From Sulfuricystis multivorans (GTDB taxonomy: Bacteria; Pseudomonadota; Gammaproteobacteria; Burkholderiales; Rhodocyclaceae): a stretch of DNA of 64,000 nucleotides. Below are positions 35,214-44,102 of this stretch, in pieces. The notes beneath the pieces are model-generated. The model was not told the DNA's origin. It searched no databases and was given only the letters and a program-made list of their open reading frames with translations. The first letter of the stretch is position 1. Every line of letters starts with the position of its first letter. A program made the translations under genes and the position numbers. The stretch lies in assembly GCF_003966565.1 (NCBI RefSeq), contig NZ_AP018718.1, forward strand, positions 1,612,001 to 1,676,000. Reading direction: 5' to 3'.

Positions 35214-36565
35214 CGAACGGGAAACCGCGCACCCTGCTGATCGTCGAGGACGATCCCGCGCTGCAAAAACAGATGCGCTGGTCGTTCGACCAGTACGAGA
35301 CCCTGGTCGCCGCCGATCGCGACAGCGCACTTGCCCTAGTGCGGCGCCACGCACCGGCGGTGGTGACGATGGACCTGGGGCTACCACCGGACGCCGATTC
35401 GGTGAGCGAGGGCTTTCTGCTCCTCGAACAGTTGCTGGCGATCGCTCCGGATACCAAGGTCATCGTGCTCACCGGCCAGAATGACCGGGCCAATGCGCTG
35501 CGGGCGATCGACATGGGGGCCTATGACTTCTTTGCCAAGCCTTTCGAGCCGGAAATCCTTGGCCTGACGATCGACCGCGCATTCCGTCTCTATGATCTGC
35601 AGCAAGAAAACCGCCGTCTGCGGTCGATGCAACAACCGGATGCGTTGGGTGGCCTGATCACCCGCGACCCGGAAATGTTGCGCATCTGCCGCACGATCGA
35701 GAAGGTGGCCACCAGCAATGCCACGGTGCTGCTGCTCGGCGAAAGCGGCACCGGCAAGGAGTTGCTGGCGCGCGGTTTGCATGCCGCCTCGCCGCGTAGC
35801 GGCGAACGTTTCGTCGCGATCAACTGCGCGGCGATTCCAGAAAACCTGCTCGAAAGCGAACTGTTCGGCTACGAAAAAGGCGCCTTCACCGGTGCGGCGA
35901 AAAGCACGCCCGGCAAGATCGAAACGGCACATCGCGGTACGCTGATGCTCGACGAGATCGGCGATCTGCCCCTCGCGCTACAAGCCAAGCTGTTGCGCTT
36001 TTTGCAAGAGCGCGTGATCGAGCGCGTCGGCGGCCGCGAGGAAATCCCCGTCGATGTGCGCATCGTCTGCGCGACCCATCAGGATTTGAAGGCATTGATT
36101 CGCGAGGGCCGCTTCCGCGAAGACCTTTACTACCGGCTGGCCGAGATCGTCATCAACATCCCGCCGTTGCGCAACCGAATCGGCGACGCCGCACTGCTCG
36201 CCCATGCCTTCGTGCGTCGTTTCGGCGCCGAACAAAAGCGCAGTCTGACGCTCGGCGAGGATGCGCTGAGCAGCATCACGGCGCATCGCTGGCCCGGCAA
36301 TGTGCGCGAGTTGGAAAACTGCATCAAACGCGCCGTCATCATGGCCGAGGGCAACCTCGTGACGGCCAGTGATCTCGGCCTGGAAACCACCGACACGGAA
36401 CCCACGAATCTGGATCTGCGCTCGCTCCGCGAAGAAGCCGAACGCAAAGCGATCCTCACCGCTCTGAGCCGCAGTAACGGCAACGTGGTGCGCACCGCCG
36501 AGCTCCTCGGCATCAGCCGACCGACGCTGTATGATCTGATGCACAAGCTGGGGCTGAAAACTTGA
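35210..36565 (+). CDS. prsR: PEP-CTERM-box sigma-54 response regulator PrsR
   Basis: A 451-residue NtrC-type activator (TIGR02915). The receiver domain has the acidic pocket VEDD, Asp55 in VVTMDLGLPP, and Lys110 in FFAKPFEP. The AAA+ domain has Walker A GESGTGKE (177-184), the sigma-54 contact loop GAFTGA (224-229), and LMLDEIGDLPLALQAKLLRF. The Fis-type HTH at the end is NGNVVRTAELLGISRPTLYD. It should activate sigma-54 promoters of PEP-CTERM genes; two such promoters are seen here (50251-50265 and 43999-44013). Overlaps prsK by ATGA. Confidence 0.97.
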   Translation: MTNGKPRTLLIVEDDPALQKQMRWSFDQYETLVAADRDSALALVRRHAPAVVTMDLGLPPDADSVSEGFLLLEQLLAIAPDTKVIVLTGQNDRANALRAIDMGAYDFFAKPFEPEILGLTIDRAFRLYDLQQENRRLRSMQQPDALGGLITRDPEMLRICRTIEKVATSNATVLLLGESGTGKELLARGLHAASPRSGERFVAINCAAIPENLLESELFGYEKGAFTGAAKSTPGKIETAHRGTLMLDEIGDLPLALQAKLLRFLQERVIERVGGREEIPVDVRIVCATHQDLKALIREGRFREDLYYRLAEIVINIPPLRNRIGDAALLAHAFVRRFGAEQKRSLTLGEDALSSITAHRWPGNVRELENCIKRAVIMAEGNLVTASDLGLETTDTEPTNLDLRSLREEAERKAILTALSRSNGNVVRTAELLGISRPTLYDLMHKLGLKT

Positions 36566-36589
36566 ACAATCTTGCAAGCGAGGCATGAA

Positions 36590-39358
36590 ATGACTTCCCT
36601 CCTCCATCGTACTCTGGCCATCGCGACGCTCGTCGCCGCTCTCGTCGGCACCGCCTGCGGCGATTCTCCCGAAGCCATGCTCGCTTCGGCGAAGGAGTAT
36701 CTGGCCAAGAACGATCAGGCAGCGGCGACGATCCAGCTCAAGAACGTGCTCGCCAAGAATCCCGATTCGGCAGAAGCGCGCTTCCTGCTTGGCAAAGCCT
36801 TGCTCGAAAACGGCGATGTGACGGCCGCCGAAGTCGAACTGCGCAAGGCGCTCGAGCTCAAACATCCTGCCGACCAAGTGGTGCCACTGCTCGCCCGTGT
36901 GCTGCTCGCCCAGAGCCAGTTCAAGAAACTCGACGAGCTCGCCAAGACATCCATCGCTTCTGCCGAGGGATTGGCCGACCTGAAAACGACGCTGGCGCAG
37001 AGCCTCGCGATGCAGGGCAAACCGGAGGCCGCGCGGACGATGCTCGATGAAGCGTTGGCGGCAAAAAGCGATTTCGCTCCGGCATTGCTCCTCCAAGCGC
37101 GGATCAAGGTGGCCAACAACGATTTGGCTGGTGCCCATGCAATCATCGACGGTATCCTCGCCAGGGCACCTCAGGACGTGAATGCTTGGCTGTTCAAGGC
37201 CGATCTACTCAACGCCGAGGGCAAGACCGCGGAGGCCGTCGCCGCCTACGAAAAGGGTCTCGCGCTCAAACCGCAGGCACTCAATGCCCATGCCGCGCTG
37301 ATCATGACCCATCTGCGCGAACGTCAGCCCGAGAAAGCCGCCAAACAGCTCGAGGCGATGCAGAAGGTCGCGCCCAAACATCCGCTGACCTATTATGAGC
37401 AAGGACTGCTGGCCTTCACTAAGAAAGACCTCGCCACGGCCAAATCCGCGGTCGACAACCTACTCAAGCTCCAGCCCGACAGCCCACAGGGCCTTCAGCT
37501 CGCGGGTCTGGTCGCATTCGAAAGCCGCTCCGACCTCCAAGCCCAGGACTATCTGCGCAAGGCCTTGCAAAAGGCACCGGCACTTGCCCTCGCCCGGCGC
37601 ACGCTCGTGCTCTCCTACTTGCGCAGCGGCCAGTCAGCCAAGGCAGTGGAAACCCTTCAACCGGTGCTCCACGGCGACGAGACGGCGCCCACCTGGCTCG
37701 AGCTGGCGGGCAATGCCTACCTGCAAAACGGTGATGCCAAGACCGCGGAGGAATTTTTCCAGCGGGCCACCAAGGCCAACCCGCAAAACAAGAAGGCGCA
37801 GACGGCTCTGGCGCTGGCACGTCTGCGCGGCGGCCATACCGCGGAAGCCCTCGGTGATCTCGAAGCGATCGCCGCATCTTCGGAAACCGATACCAGTGCT
37901 GACATGGCCCTGATCGTCGCCAGCATCCGCACCCGGCAGTTCGACAAGGCTTTGCAGGCGATCGCCAATCTGGAAAAGAAACGGCCCGACCACCCGCTCG
38001 TGCATAACCTGCGCGGCGGCGCGCTGCTCGCCAAGGGCGACCAGGAAGGGGCGCGCAAGAGTTTCGAAAAGGCGCTGGCGATCGACCCGGCCTATCTGCC
38101 AGCCGCCAGCGCCCTGGCTCAAATGGATCTGCGTGCCAACCGGCCGGAAGAGGCGCAAAAACGTTTCGAAGCCGTGCTCGCGAAGGACCCGAAGAACGCG
38201 CAGGCGATGCTGGCCCTCGCCGAACTGCGCGCCCGCGGCGGGGCGAAAACTTCCGACCTGGTGGAACTGATCAAGCGGGCGATCGACGCAGCACCAGCCG
38301 AACCCGCGCCACGCCTGGCGCTGATCGGCGCCTATCTGCGCGAACAGGACAAAGACAAGGCGCTCGCTGCCGTCCAGGAAGCGCTCGCCGCGATCCCCGA
38401 TCGCCCCGAGCTGCTCGACGCCGCCGGCCGTGTCTATCAGATGAACGGCGACAACCAGCAGGCGCTGACCATTTACAGCAAGCTTGCGAACCTGATGCCG
38501 ACCTCACCGCAGCCTTATCTGCGCATGGCCGAAATCCAGCTTGCGGCCAAGAACCGCGAGGGCGCACGCAGCAGCCTGACGAAAGGACTGTCGGCGCTAC
38601 CGGATTCGTTGGCGCTGCAGCGCGCGCTGATCCAACTCGACCTCGAAGAAGGCAAGCTCGAAGCAGCGCTCGCCCGGGCACGGGAAATCCAGAAGGCCCA
38701 GCCGCAACAAAGCGTCGGCTATCTGTTCGAAGGCGACGCACATGCGGCGAACAAAGCCTGGGCGCAGGCGGCCAATGCCTATCGTGCCGGCCTGAAGGCC
38801 GCCCCAGCGACGGAACTCGCGCAACGGCTCCATGCCGTTTTGCTGGCCGACGGCAAGACCGTCGAAGCGAGGGCGCATGCCGATGCCTGGCTCAAACAGC
38901 ATCCGAAGGACCATGCCTTCCGGCTCTATCTCGCCGAACAGGCAAACCGAAACAAAGACTTCGCGACCGCCGCGGCGCACTACCGCAACCTGCTGGCCAA
39001 TCAGCCGAACAACCCGGCGTTGCTCAACAACCTCGCCTGGACGCTCGGCCAGATGAAAGATCCCCAAGCCCTGTCACTAGCCGAGCGCGCGAACAGCCTC
39101 GCCCCGAACCAGCCGGCGATCATGGATACGCTTGGCATGCTGCTCGTCGAGCGCGGCGAGGGCAAGCGCGGTGTCGAACTGTTGGCCAAGGCCGTCGAGC
39201 TGCAACCGCAGGCCGCCCTAATCCGGCTCAACTATGCGAAAGCCCTGATCAAGACCGGCGACAAGAACACCGCGCGGCGCGAGCTCGAAGAACTGTCCAA
39301 GCTCGGCGAGCGCTTCCCGGCGCAAGCAGAAGTCGCGGCACTATTGAAGAGTCTGTGA
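36590..39358 (+). CDS. prsT: TPR-repeat lipoprotein PrsT, XrtA/PEP-CTERM system
   Basis: A 922-residue protein (TIGR02917). The signal ends in lipobox LVGTAC (Cys23). From about residue 30 to the end there is a long run of tetratricopeptide repeats of 34 residues (for example AAATIQLKNVLAKNPDSAEA, and VELRKALELKHPADQVVPLL). It is probably an outer-membrane or periplasmic scaffold for the EPS/PEP-CTERM machinery, like BcsC or AlgK in other systems; that analogy is inference. The ATG at 36590 has a GAGG ribosome site, and the earlier TTG (36572) does not. It follows prsR by 24 bases and completes prsKRT. Confidence 0.95.
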   Translation: MTSLLHRTLAIATLVAALVGTACGDSPEAMLASAKEYLAKNDQAAATIQLKNVLAKNPDSAEARFLLGKALLENGDVTAAEVELRKALELKHPADQVVPLLARVLLAQSQFKKLDELAKTSIASAEGLADLKTTLAQSLAMQGKPEAARTMLDEALAAKSDFAPALLLQARIKVANNDLAGAHAIIDGILARAPQDVNAWLFKADLLNAEGKTAEAVAAYEKGLALKPQALNAHAALIMTHLRERQPEKAAKQLEAMQKVAPKHPLTYYEQGLLAFTKKDLATAKSAVDNLLKLQPDSPQGLQLAGLVAFESRSDLQAQDYLRKALQKAPALALARRTLVLSYLRSGQSAKAVETLQPVLHGDETAPTWLELAGNAYLQNGDAKTAEEFFQRATKANPQNKKAQTALALARLRGGHTAEALGDLEAIAASSETDTSADMALIVASIRTRQFDKALQAIANLEKKRPDHPLVHNLRGGALLAKGDQEGARKSFEKALAIDPAYLPAASALAQMDLRANRPEEAQKRFEAVLAKDPKNAQAMLALAELRARGGAKTSDLVELIKRAIDAAPAEPAPRLALIGAYLREQDKDKALAAVQEALAAIPDRPELLDAAGRVYQMNGDNQQALTIYSKLANLMPTSPQPYLRMAEIQLAAKNREGARSSLTKGLSALPDSLALQRALIQLDLEEGKLEAALARAREIQKAQPQQSVGYLFEGDAHAANKAWAQAANAYRAGLKAAPATELAQRLHAVLLADGKTVEARAHADAWLKQHPKDHAFRLYLAEQANRNKDFATAAAHYRNLLANQPNNPALLNNLAWTLGQMKDPQALSLAERANSLAPNQPAIMDTLGMLLVERGEGKRGVELLAKAVELQPQAALIRLNYAKALIKTGDKNTARRELEELSKLGERFPAQAEVAALLKSL

Positions 39359-39360
39359 CG

Positions 39361-40260
39361 ATGCGGTCTTTCGCCTTTCTTCGCTTCTGGCCGGTTGCCG
39401 CAATGGCGCTGGGTGCCGTCTTCCCAGCGCCGACTCTCGCCGCCGGGCCCGAGGCGGAACACTGGCGCCAGCTGCGCGAGGAAGCCCGCGCCTACGAGCA
39501 TGGCGAAGGTGTGGCCAAAGACCCTATGAAAGCCTATACGCTGTATTGCGCGGCGGCAAAAGCCGGCGATCCAGAGGCGCGTTACAGCCTCGGCTGGATG
39601 ATCGCCAATGGCCGCGGCGTGCCGCGCGACGATGCCCTTGCCGCCTATTTCTTCGCGCTCGCCGCCGAACAGGGACACGAGCCTTCCCGGCGGATGTTGC
39701 GTTTCGTCGGCACGCCGACCGATCAAATACCGGAATGCCTGCGCGACCCTCCAGCCGCCGCCGAGCAGGACGATGACATCGAGTTCGCCAGCGAACAGCA
39801 GCGTCAGTTCGCCGAGCTGGTGAAGCGTCTCGCTCCCGAATACGGCATCGAACCGCGCCTGGCGCTGGCGATCGCGCGCACCGAATCCAATTTCAACCCG
39901 CGCGCCGTCTCGCCGAAGAACGCCCAGGGCCTGATGCAGCTGATCCCCGAAACCGCCGCGCGTTTCAACGTCAAGAAGCCCTTCGATCCGGAGCAGAACG
40001 TGCGCGGCGGCCTTGCTTACCTGCGCTGGCTGCTGGCCTATTTTCGCGGTGACGTCGCACTCGCCGCCGCGGCCTACAACGCCGGTGAAGGGGCCGTCAA
40101 TCGCCATCTCGGCATCCCGCCTTTTGCCGAAACACGCGAGTATGTGAAGCGCATCCTGGAATTCTTCCGCCGTCAGGAGCACCCATACGACGCCTCCGTC
40201 ACGGACCCCTCTCCCGAGCTGCCGAAGATCCTGCGCCGCCTGTCCAGAGTCCGATCATGA
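39361..40260 (+). CDS. lytic transglycosylase with Sel1-like repeats
   Basis: About 299 residues with a signal peptide (FWPVAAMALGAVFPAPTLAA). Next come Sel1-type repeats (YEHGEGVAKDPMKAYTLYCA, ARYSLGWMIANGRGVPRDDA). The C-terminal SLT domain has the catalytic Glu in LALAIARTESNFNPRAVSPK, then GLMQLIPETAARFNV and AAYNAGEGAVNRH. It cuts peptidoglycan in the periplasm and could open the wall for the EPS conduit. A GTG at 39355 overlaps the prsT stop and is an alternative start. It overlaps the following protease gene by ATGA-type coupling, so it is part of the prs transcript. Confidence 0.9.
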   Translation: MRSFAFLRFWPVAAMALGAVFPAPTLAAGPEAEHWRQLREEARAYEHGEGVAKDPMKAYTLYCAAAKAGDPEARYSLGWMIANGRGVPRDDALAAYFFALAAEQGHEPSRRMLRFVGTPTDQIPECLRDPPAAAEQDDDIEFASEQQRQFAELVKRLAPEYGIEPRLALAIARTESNFNPRAVSPKNAQGLMQLIPETAARFNVKKPFDPEQNVRGGLAYLRWLLAYFRGDVALAAAAYNAGEGAVNRHLGIPPFAETREYVKRILEFFRRQEHPYDASVTDPSPELPKILRRLSRVRS

Positions 40261-41039
40261 AGCCGCGGCTTCCCGGGCAGCTGCTCTTTGCGCTGCTTTG
40301 CTGCCTGATGCTCGCGCTGCCGGCGCGTGCCGGGCTGCCCGACACGATCGAACGCATCAAACCTTCGCTGGTCGTCATCGGCCTCTTCAACAAACTGAAA
40401 AGTCCCGCGTTCCAAATGCGCGGCACCGGCTTCGCCGTTGGTGATGGCCGGCTGATCGCCACCAATGCCCATGTCGTGCCGGAAATCACCGCTAGCGATA
40501 CCGGTGAGGATCAGCTCGCGGTTCTCGCCAGGTTCGGCAGCGAACGCCGCGTGATTCCGGCGCGCCTGGTGGCGCGCGATGCCGACCACGACCTGGCGCT
40601 GCTGCGCTTCGACGGCCCGCCACTAACCACCGTGACGCTCGGTGACTCCGATGCCGTACGTGAAGGCCAGGCCATCGCCTTCAGCGGCTTCCCGATCGGC
40701 AGCGTGCTCGGCTTCTCACCGGTGACCCATCGCGGCATCGTCTCGTCGATCACGCCGATCAGCGTGCCTGGCAATAATGCCCACCAGCTCAAGGCCCAGT
40801 CGATCCGCAGTCTGCGCAGCGGATCGTTTCCGATCTTCCAGCTCGACGCCACCGCCTACCCCGGCAACAGCGGCGGCCCGCTGTTCGATGCCGACAGCGG
40901 TGAAGTGGTCGGCATCATCAACATGGTGTTCATCAAGACGACGAAAGAATCCATCTTGGAAAAACCGTCGGGGATCAGTTATGCGATTCCGGCCAAGCAT
41001 CTCGCCGAGTTGCTGAGGAATAGCGAAACCAGGCGCTAG
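40257..41039 (+). CDS. periplasmic trypsin-like serine protease
   Basis: A 260-residue S1-type protease with a signal peptide (LLFALLCCLMLALPARAG). The triad is visible: His72 in IATNAHVVPE, Asp112 in DADHDLALLRF and Ser205 in ATAYPGNSGGPLF. There is no PDZ domain, unlike DegP, so it is a stand-alone protease. It closes the plus-strand prs operon after the transglycosylase (overlap). Its TAG stop shares bases with the TAG of the convergent nucleotidyltransferase gene (CTAG at 41036-41039). It may mature or remove secreted PEP-CTERM proteins, a guess from context. Confidence 0.9.
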   Translation: MKPRLPGQLLFALLCCLMLALPARAGLPDTIERIKPSLVVIGLFNKLKSPAFQMRGTGFAVGDGRLIATNAHVVPEITASDTGEDQLAVLARFGSERRVIPARLVARDADHDLALLRFDGPPLTTVTLGDSDAVREGQAIAFSGFPIGSVLGFSPVTHRGIVSSITPISVPGNNAHQLKAQSIRSLRSGSFPIFQLDATAYPGNSGGPLFDADSGEVVGIINMVFIKTTKESILEKPSGISYAIPAKHLAELLRNSETRR

Positions 41040-42130
41040 CTCACCGTTTCGGATTCTTGCCGCAAGGCTCGCCAAGACTTGCGCAGCAAATGCGGCAGCA
41101 ATAACCTGAGTGGCATGCGTAGCCAATGGCCGCGCAAATAGAGCGTCTGTTTGGCCAGAGCAAAGCCGCGACTACGCACACTGGGGTGGATTCCTTGTAA
41201 TAGCGGAGCGTAGAGGGCATGCATGGCACGTAGAACCGGCAGCGACGGGCATGCATCGGCCAAGTCGCGTTCGGCTTTTTCCAGTCCTTCGAGCTGGAAG
41301 ACACGGCGCAGGAAATGCACTGCGAGAAACAGAGGCCGTTCAAGGCCAATGATCTGTGCGCGCGCAACCAGCCGCGTGACGAAATCCGCGCTCTCGGCCT
41401 GGCGCGATTTCAACAGCTCGACCAGATCATAAAGATTGCGCAGCGCGGCATCCGCTTCCCCTTCGGCGAACAAATGCACCGCCGCATGGAGGAATTGATC
41501 CTCATCCGACAACACCAGCACACCCGCCAAAGCGCCTGCTGGCCGCGTAGCGGCAAAGACGGCCGTCGTATCGGCACGATAGCGCGCAGTGAGCGGTGTC
41601 AGAGCATGATGTAGGTCCAGCGTCGTACCGCGATGAATCTGGCGTAACGGCGGCACCTCGTGCATCCACTGTCGATAATAGCGTTGGTCATAGGCATCGC
41701 TGGTCGTCGTCAGCCAGCCATATGTCATCAACTGTGTTTCGACCTCGCCGAGTCGCGCGCGTGGCACCATTACATCGATGTCGCCGAAATGACGGTGATG
41801 CGCCAGCGGCAGGCCATCGGCGACATAGGCGGCACCTTTGAGTAGAATCGGCATGACGCCGATCGGTTCGAGCGCCAGGGCGATCTGCCGGCATTCCCAG
41901 AGCACCGTTTCATTGCGATGGGCGATGGTCTGTCTTGCGGCGGAAAAGATCGGCTGGGCGAGCGAAGGAATCTCGATTGAGATCGGGCTTTCCTGCAATC
42001 GCACGGCGAGTGCCGCAACCAGATTGGCCGTGCGTGCCTGGCGAATCGCCAGTCCCCAGTCGGCTGCCGACCAACACCGCGCTGCCTCGGGCTCGATGAG
42101 TGCCTTGAGCAGCAGGTTATGCTCAAACAC
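41036..42130 (-). CDS. nucleotidyltransferase-family protein of the HPr-rel-A cassette
   Basis: A 364-residue protein of the NTP_transf_5 type (PF14907). The nucleotidyltransferase core has LLKGAAYVADGLPL then HRHFGDIDVMVPR with Asp117 and Asp119, and the rest is helical with conserved HHALTPLTARYR and DQFLHAAVHLF. It is expected to transfer a nucleotide to some acceptor. The best start is GTG at 42130, which overlaps the TGA of the kinase gene; upstream residues are frame read-through. It forms the last gene of a secreted protein, PqqD-like, HprK-like, nucleotidyltransferase operon. It ends convergently against the protease with shared stop bases. Confidence 0.82.
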   Translation of the reverse strand: MFEHNLLLKALIEPEAARCWSAADWGLAIRQARTANLVAALAVRLQESPISIEIPSLAQPIFSAARQTIAHRNETVLWECRQIALALEPIGVMPILLKGAAYVADGLPLAHHRHFGDIDVMVPRARLGEVETQLMTYGWLTTTSDAYDQRYYRQWMHEVPPLRQIHRGTTLDLHHALTPLTARYRADTTAVFAATRPAGALAGVLVLSDEDQFLHAAVHLFAEGEADAALRNLYDLVELLKSRQAESADFVTRLVARAQIIGLERPLFLAVHFLRRVFQLEGLEKAERDLADACPSLPVLRAMHALYAPLLQGIHPSVRSRGFALAKQTLYLRGHWLRMPLRLLLPHLLRKSWRALRQESETVS

Positions 42131-43058
42131 CCCTTTCGCTCCCTTCCACAATCTCGGCAAAGCCGGCAATTGCCTCGTCGAGGCTGCCATACTCGAGACT
42201 GTAGCAATCGCATTGGCCAACCATATCGGCCAAGGCTGCAAAGCCCGGCCTCCCCAGAACGGGCAGATTGAAAGCATTCTTGGCCAGCTCGATCGCGGCC
42301 TCTGGACGGCCAAGCGGCACCAGCGACCAAGACACCCCCGCAACGAAGCGCGGAAAGACCAACCAGCGCGGAACCGCCTTTTCCCGGTTGCCCATCATGC
42401 TATGCGCCGTCGGACGCAAATGTGCTACGGTACCCTTGACCGTATCCTGCACCGCAGGTGTGAATATCGCTTCGGGGAAATGTCCGCCGATGATCCCGAT
42501 CGAAGCATTCTTCAGGCTCACCGGTCGTACGAAGGGTTCGAGTCGGCCGGCATGCGGATCGAGCAGGGCGAGTTCGTCGGACAGCAGCCGCCAGCCAGAA
42601 AGCATCAGTGCCGCCGCAAGCGTACTTTTCCCGGAACCGGGAGGAGCAGGCAGGATCAGGGCTTGTTCACCCTGCGCCAATACCGCGCTGTGACACATCA
42701 GATACTGTTGGGCGCTGGTCGTCACGCACCAGTTCATCGCCCACTCGAGCAAAGGGAAAACTTGGCCACGCGGCAGAGGCGCAAATGGACGGGCACCATC
42801 GAATTCGAGTTCGATCAAGGGCTTGAACCAGCGGCGCAGGCCAGTCGCCGGTTTGACCCTCAAGTCGAAGTGAATGAATGCAGGCTCGTCGAGGATCTCG
42901 TAACCGCCATAAGCGAGGCGTAGCGCCGGCAATAGCTCGCCTACCTGGGCGCGCAACCTGAACACGAATGGCGGAGCGGAAAAAACGAGGCCGCAGCTGG
43001 CCAGAAGCTGCTGCAGTGTTTCGAGGCTCAGGTCATCGAGGCGTTTTCGCTCGGACAA
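42123..43058 (-). CDS. HprK-related kinase A
   Basis: A 311-residue protein matching the HprK-related kinase A family (TIGR04352). Walker A is LPAPPGSGKSTLAAAL (about 136-151), preceded by MCHSAVLAQGEQAL and followed by GWRLLSDELALLDP with an Asp/Glu pair (161-162). True HPr kinases act on a PTS protein, but no PTS gene is near, so the substrate is probably a partner in this cassette. The only plausible start is TTG (43058), overlapping the PqqD-like gene by 31 bases. The next gene overlaps by 8 bases. All three cassette genes thus use TTG or GTG and depend on coupling. Confidence 0.88.
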   Translation of the reverse strand: MSERKRLDDLSLETLQQLLASCGLVFSAPPFVFRLRAQVGELLPALRLAYGGYEILDEPAFIHFDLRVKPATGLRRWFKPLIELEFDGARPFAPLPRGQVFPLLEWAMNWCVTTSAQQYLMCHSAVLAQGEQALILPAPPGSGKSTLAAALMLSGWRLLSDELALLDPHAGRLEPFVRPVSLKNASIGIIGGHFPEAIFTPAVQDTVKGTVAHLRPTAHSMMGNREKAVPRWLVFPRFVAGVSWSLVPLGRPEAAIELAKNAFNLPVLGRPGFAALADMVGQCDCYSLEYGSLDEAIAGFAEIVEGSERGV

Positions 43059-43360
43059 CAGCGCACCACTCCCGCTTTGTAAAGGCTGTCGACGATCCCG
43101 CGCACTGCTGTGCTGCTCAAGCCGAGTTCAGGAAAGGCTTCGATGGTGTCGGCAGACAACGTCGCGAGGTCGAGAGGCTGAGCATCCAATCGCTGCAGCA
43201 GATGGGCCGCGACTCGGTCTACCGCGAGCAGTTCTCCCGAAAAGCAATGATAAACGACACCGCCTTCTTCGGGGAAAAGCCGCAAACACCACCCTTCCGC
43301 TAGCCGATAGAAGAGGGAGTCAGAAACCTCAACGCCGAGATTGGAGCATTCCGCAGCCAA
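43028..43360 (-). CDS. PqqD-family peptide chaperone, HPr-rel-A system
   Basis: A 110-residue protein with the PqqD layout: VSDSLFYRLAEGWCLRLFPE, then GGVVYHCFSGELLAVDRVAA, LLQRL, and a C-terminal winged-helix half ending in DSLYKAGVVRC. It matches the PqqD-like member of the HPr-rel-A system (TIGR04353). PqqD-type domains bind leader peptides and hand them to a modifying enzyme. The start must be TTG at 43360, as an in-frame stop lies three codons upstream and no Met follows until the end. It begins 17 bases after the Tat-signal protein gene, which is the obvious candidate substrate. Confidence 0.82.
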   Translation of the reverse strand: MAAECSNLGVEVSDSLFYRLAEGWCLRLFPEEGGVVYHCFSGELLAVDRVAAHLLQRLDAQPLDLATLSADTIEAFPELGLSSTAVRGIVDSLYKAGVVRCCPSENASMT

Positions 43361-43377
43361 CTGATGCTACGCAAATG

Positions 43378-43956
43378 CTACGGCCATGGGCTATTGCCGA
43401 CCAGCACGTCGAGGAAAGCGCGCACCGTCTGCTCAGACCATGCCGTGCCATTGACACTGTAGGGTTGGCCGCAAAAGACCAATCCCCACATCTTTTGAAT
43501 GTCAGCAGTGGTGAACTGCCCTTGAGCGTAACCGGCTGCCGCATCCAGATAGGCGGAGATCAGATCGGCCGCCAAGGCCCGATCACCCCCTCCTCCCTGC
43601 ATGTTGAGGATATCGATCAGTTTCGTATCTGAAGTAATCCCGAGCGCAGTTAGTCTGCTACCAATACAAAAGCCCGCTTGCCCCACCGTCGTCTGTTGGG
43701 AAATCGGCCAAGCCTTATTTTTCCAGTAGCCGTGGGAATGGCAGGTCGGCAACTGCTGGGGCCGATGGCTGGTAGCCGGATTGAGAGTGATCGACGTAAA
43801 GGAAGACGGGCTCGCACATACACCGCTCGCCAGAGCGCTACCGCTCTTCAGCGAGGCCAGAACACCGCCTGTGATTCCGGTGGCGAGAAAACGGCGCCGC
43901 CCCGCTAACCTCGGGAGGGAACCTGTCTCATTTCTCCGGACCTTTTCATCGTTCAT
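43378..43956 (-). CDS. Tat-signal secreted protein with SHGYWKN motif, sigma-54 driven
   Basis: A 192-residue protein of unknown function. The N-terminus has a twin-arginine-like signal (AGRRRFLATGITGGVLASLK, then ALASG). The mature part has four cysteines, a PTCHSHGYWKNKAWP motif (xGYWKN is shared by many secreted bacterial proteins of unknown role), a Gly-rich NMQGGGGDRALAADLISAYL stretch, and ends SPWP with no PEP-CTERM anchor. A sigma-54 promoter lies 43 bases upstream (43999-44013), with the same upstream element as the PEP-CTERM gene. It heads the operon with the PqqD/HprK-like/nucleotidyltransferase genes and may be their substrate. Confidence 0.75.
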   Translation of the reverse strand: MNDEKVRRNETGSLPRLAGRRRFLATGITGGVLASLKSGSALASGVCASPSSFTSITLNPATSHRPQQLPTCHSHGYWKNKAWPISQQTTVGQAGFCIGSRLTALGITSDTKLIDILNMQGGGGDRALAADLISAYLDAAAGYAQGQFTTADIQKMWGLVFCGQPYSVNGTAWSEQTVRAFLDVLVGNSPWP

Positions 43957-43998
43957 TTTTTTCTTGCGCCCAAAACAAACACTTCACGGTAAATTTGA

Positions 43999-44013
43999 GC
44001 AATTCTCGTGCCA
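43999..44013 (-). promoter_or_regulatory. sigma-54 (-24/-12) promoter of the Tat-protein operon
   Basis: On the minus strand TGGCACGAGAATTGC, an exact TGGCAC-N5-TTGC match. It is preceded by C and followed by TCA, giving an untranslated leader of about 30 bases before the ATG at 43956. The 20 bases directly upstream (44014-44033) match those of the PEP-CTERM promoter at 14 positions, including AATCAAAT. PrsR is the likely activator. Confidence 0.88.
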
Positions 44014-44033
44014 GAGTTATATCCATTTGATTC
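44014..44033 (-). promoter_or_regulatory. conserved element upstream of sigma-54 promoter (copy 1)
   Basis: On the minus strand GAATCAAATGGATATAACTC directly abuts the -24 box. The equivalent region at 50266-50285 reads AAATCAAATCGTTGTTATTC. Conservation beyond the sigma-54 boxes suggests a shared regulatory site or a promoter-architecture element. Confidence 0.55.
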
Positions 44034-44102
44034 AAAATGAGCTTCCATAAACGACCTGGAACAGGGCAATTGAAGTGTCAATGTTTCCGACAGTCATTCG
44101 AC

